64,000 bases of DNA from Bacillus siamensis KCTC 13613 (GTDB taxonomy: Bacteria; Bacillota; Bacilli; Bacillales; Bacillaceae). Location of the stretch: the NCBI RefSeq assembly GCF_000262045.1, contig NZ_AJVF01000040.1:1-64000 (forward strand). Direction: 5' to 3'. Position 1 is the stretch's first letter. Each line of letters opens with the position of its first letter. The position numbers and the translations under genes were made by a program. The notes beneath the pieces were generated by a model, which was not told where the DNA came from, did not search any database, and saw nothing but the letters and a program-made list of their open reading frames with translations. This document shows positions 63,901-64,000 of this stretch, in pieces.

Positions 63901-64000
63901 GCATCCCTGCGTTCCTGAATAATCAAATTCAGCCGCCTGGCCGATGATGATCGGGCCTGAGCCGATGACTAATATGCTGGAAATGGTTGTATCTTTAGGC
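60907..64000 (-). CDS. carB: Carbamoyl-phosphate synthase large chain CarB, arginine-specific (5' end cut)
   Basis: 1030 residues are visible; reading minus from 63999 the protein starts PKDTTISSILVIGSGPIIIG, and position 64000 is the last base of the expected ATG, so only two bases are missing. Two ATP-grasp halves (1-400, 545-935; VIGSGPIIIGQAAEFDYS repeats as IIGSGPIRIGQGVEFDYSA), an oligomerisation part between and a C-terminal regulatory MGS-like domain. It uses ammonia from the CarA glutaminase. The join to argF, rather than to pyr genes, identifies the arginine-regulated enzyme. Confidence 0.96.
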   Translation of the reverse strand, partial: PKDTTISSILVIGSGPIIIGQAAEFDYSGTQGCMALKEEGYRVILVNNNPATIMTDEAFADEIYFEPLTTESIEAIIEKEKPDGLLANLGGQTALNLAVKLEEAGVLKKHHVKLLGTSVETIQKGEDRERFRALMKELDQPVPESEIVDNEEDALRFAESIGFPVILRPAYTLGGKGGGIAKTKEAFQTLIKQALLASPISQCLVEKSIAGFKEIEYEVMRDRNHTCITVCNMENIDPVGVHTGDSIVVAPSQTLTDEEYQMLRSASLAIISALDVVGGCNIQFALDPFSKQYYVIEVNPRVSRSSALASKATGYPIAKMAAKLAVGYTLDELKNPLTGSTYASFEPALDYVIVKFPRWPFDKFKHADRTLGTKMKATGEVMAIERNMEAAIQKAAASLELKTIGTRLPELGGFTVNQLWDLAVTPDDRRFFVVMELLSRGVTIENIHSKTKIDPFFLHVFRNIITLENKLMEEGDHLSVPLLKQAKVKGFTDVMIASLTGKTEEDIRALRKKADIVPSFKIVDTCAAEFDAKTNYFYSTYLGESDGDISRKEKKRALIIGSGPIRIGQGVEFDYSAVHGVLTLQKLGYETIMINNNPETVSTDYEIADRLYFEPLTSEHILNVAEHENIDFAIVQFGGQTAINAAESLEKAGVQLLGTSFRTLDALEDRDLFYRLLDELDLKHAEGETAYTKEEAAEKASRIGYPVLIRPSYVIGGMGMIIVDSEAQLSDLLEKEAGMPYPILIDQYITGKELEIDLISDGHEVFVPTYTEHIERAGVHSGDSFAILPGPSVTLDMQRDIKKAAEKIAVKLGFKGIMNIQFVIDDKGDILVLEVNPRASRTVPVVSKVMGVPMIPLAARLLAGASLKDLKPEVQNQHGTAVKFPVFSSHAIQDVDVKPGPEMKSTGEGMCVAFDAESALKKIYAQVWEKKGSVYLEGGDEELARQAQAAGFTVCKDSFQAWADRKDKAVHINFNHSEEARKQRIEAMTHGVTVFTEPETAKAFLASGSGRPQPVSLKDLYQKDVASCTQ

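Overview
The window is a contiguous piece of a Bacillus chromosome of the B. subtilis species complex, most likely the B. amyloliquefaciens/velezensis branch. Gene content and order match the B. subtilis argF-metC region almost gene for gene, read here in reverse, and most proteins have the expected B. subtilis lengths (Spx looks essentially identical). A few accessory genes I cannot place in strain 168 (an AbrB/ABC-transporter/metallo-beta-lactamase islet and an EndoU toxin tail) point to a relative. The species call is an inference from gene order, without any database search.

Layout, left to right. (1) 1-1.3 kb: AT-rich accessory edge with the C-terminal end of an EndoU-type polymorphic toxin, its probable immunity gene and a tRNA-Val(GAC). 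(2) 1.3-3.9 kb: metI-metC under a SAM-I (S-box) riboswitch. (3) 4-5.7 kb: yjcH-yjcG-yjcF. (4) 5.7-8.3 kb: accessory islet with an AbrB-like regulator, a two-gene ABC exporter and a secreted subclass B1 metallo-beta-lactamase. (5) 8.4-16 kb: small hypothetical gene, UvrD-like helicase yjcD, then late sporulation genes (spoVIF, yjcZ, two further small genes, yjcA) and the insoluble-coat/crust cluster cotV-cotW-cotX-cotY-cotZ with cotO. (6) 16-22.4 kb: fabI with a FapR box, then the thiamine operon tenA-tenI-thiO-thiS-thiG-thiF-thiD under a TPP riboswitch. (7) 22.4-29.5 kb: yjbQ antiporter, prpE, pseudouridine synthase, NAD kinase nadF, small alarmone synthetase sasB, yjbL, CYTH protein yjbK and lytic transglycosylase yjbJ. 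(8) 29.6-37.6 kb: redox and competence block: truncated haemoglobin yjbI, spxH, the small RNA RoxS with a Rex box, yizD, pepF, coiA, mecA, yjbE, spx and yjbC. (9) 37.7-53 kb: a secreted DUF4015 protein and two complete oligopeptide permeases (oppABCDF and appDFABC) flanking trpS with its T-box leader and yjbA. (10) 53-64 kb: yjaZ, fabF-fabHA with a FapR operator, yjzB, comZ-med, yjaV, yjaU, yjzD, yjzC, argF and nearly all of carB, whose start codon is cut by the window edge.

Functional themes: Spx is surrounded by its proteolysis partners MecA (ClpC adaptor) and SpxH (ClpXP adaptor); competence inputs cluster here (mecA, coiA, comZ-med, opp); RNA-level control is dense (S-box, TPP, T-box, RoxS); and lipid synthesis is represented by two separately placed FapR targets. 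I did not find a clearly new multi-gene system. The least explained elements are the AbrB-ABC-metallo-beta-lactamase islet with its repeat-rich control region, the toxin end at the left edge, small cysteine-bearing and hypothetical sporulation-region proteins, and a CoiA-like cysteine/histidine module at the N terminus of YjcD.
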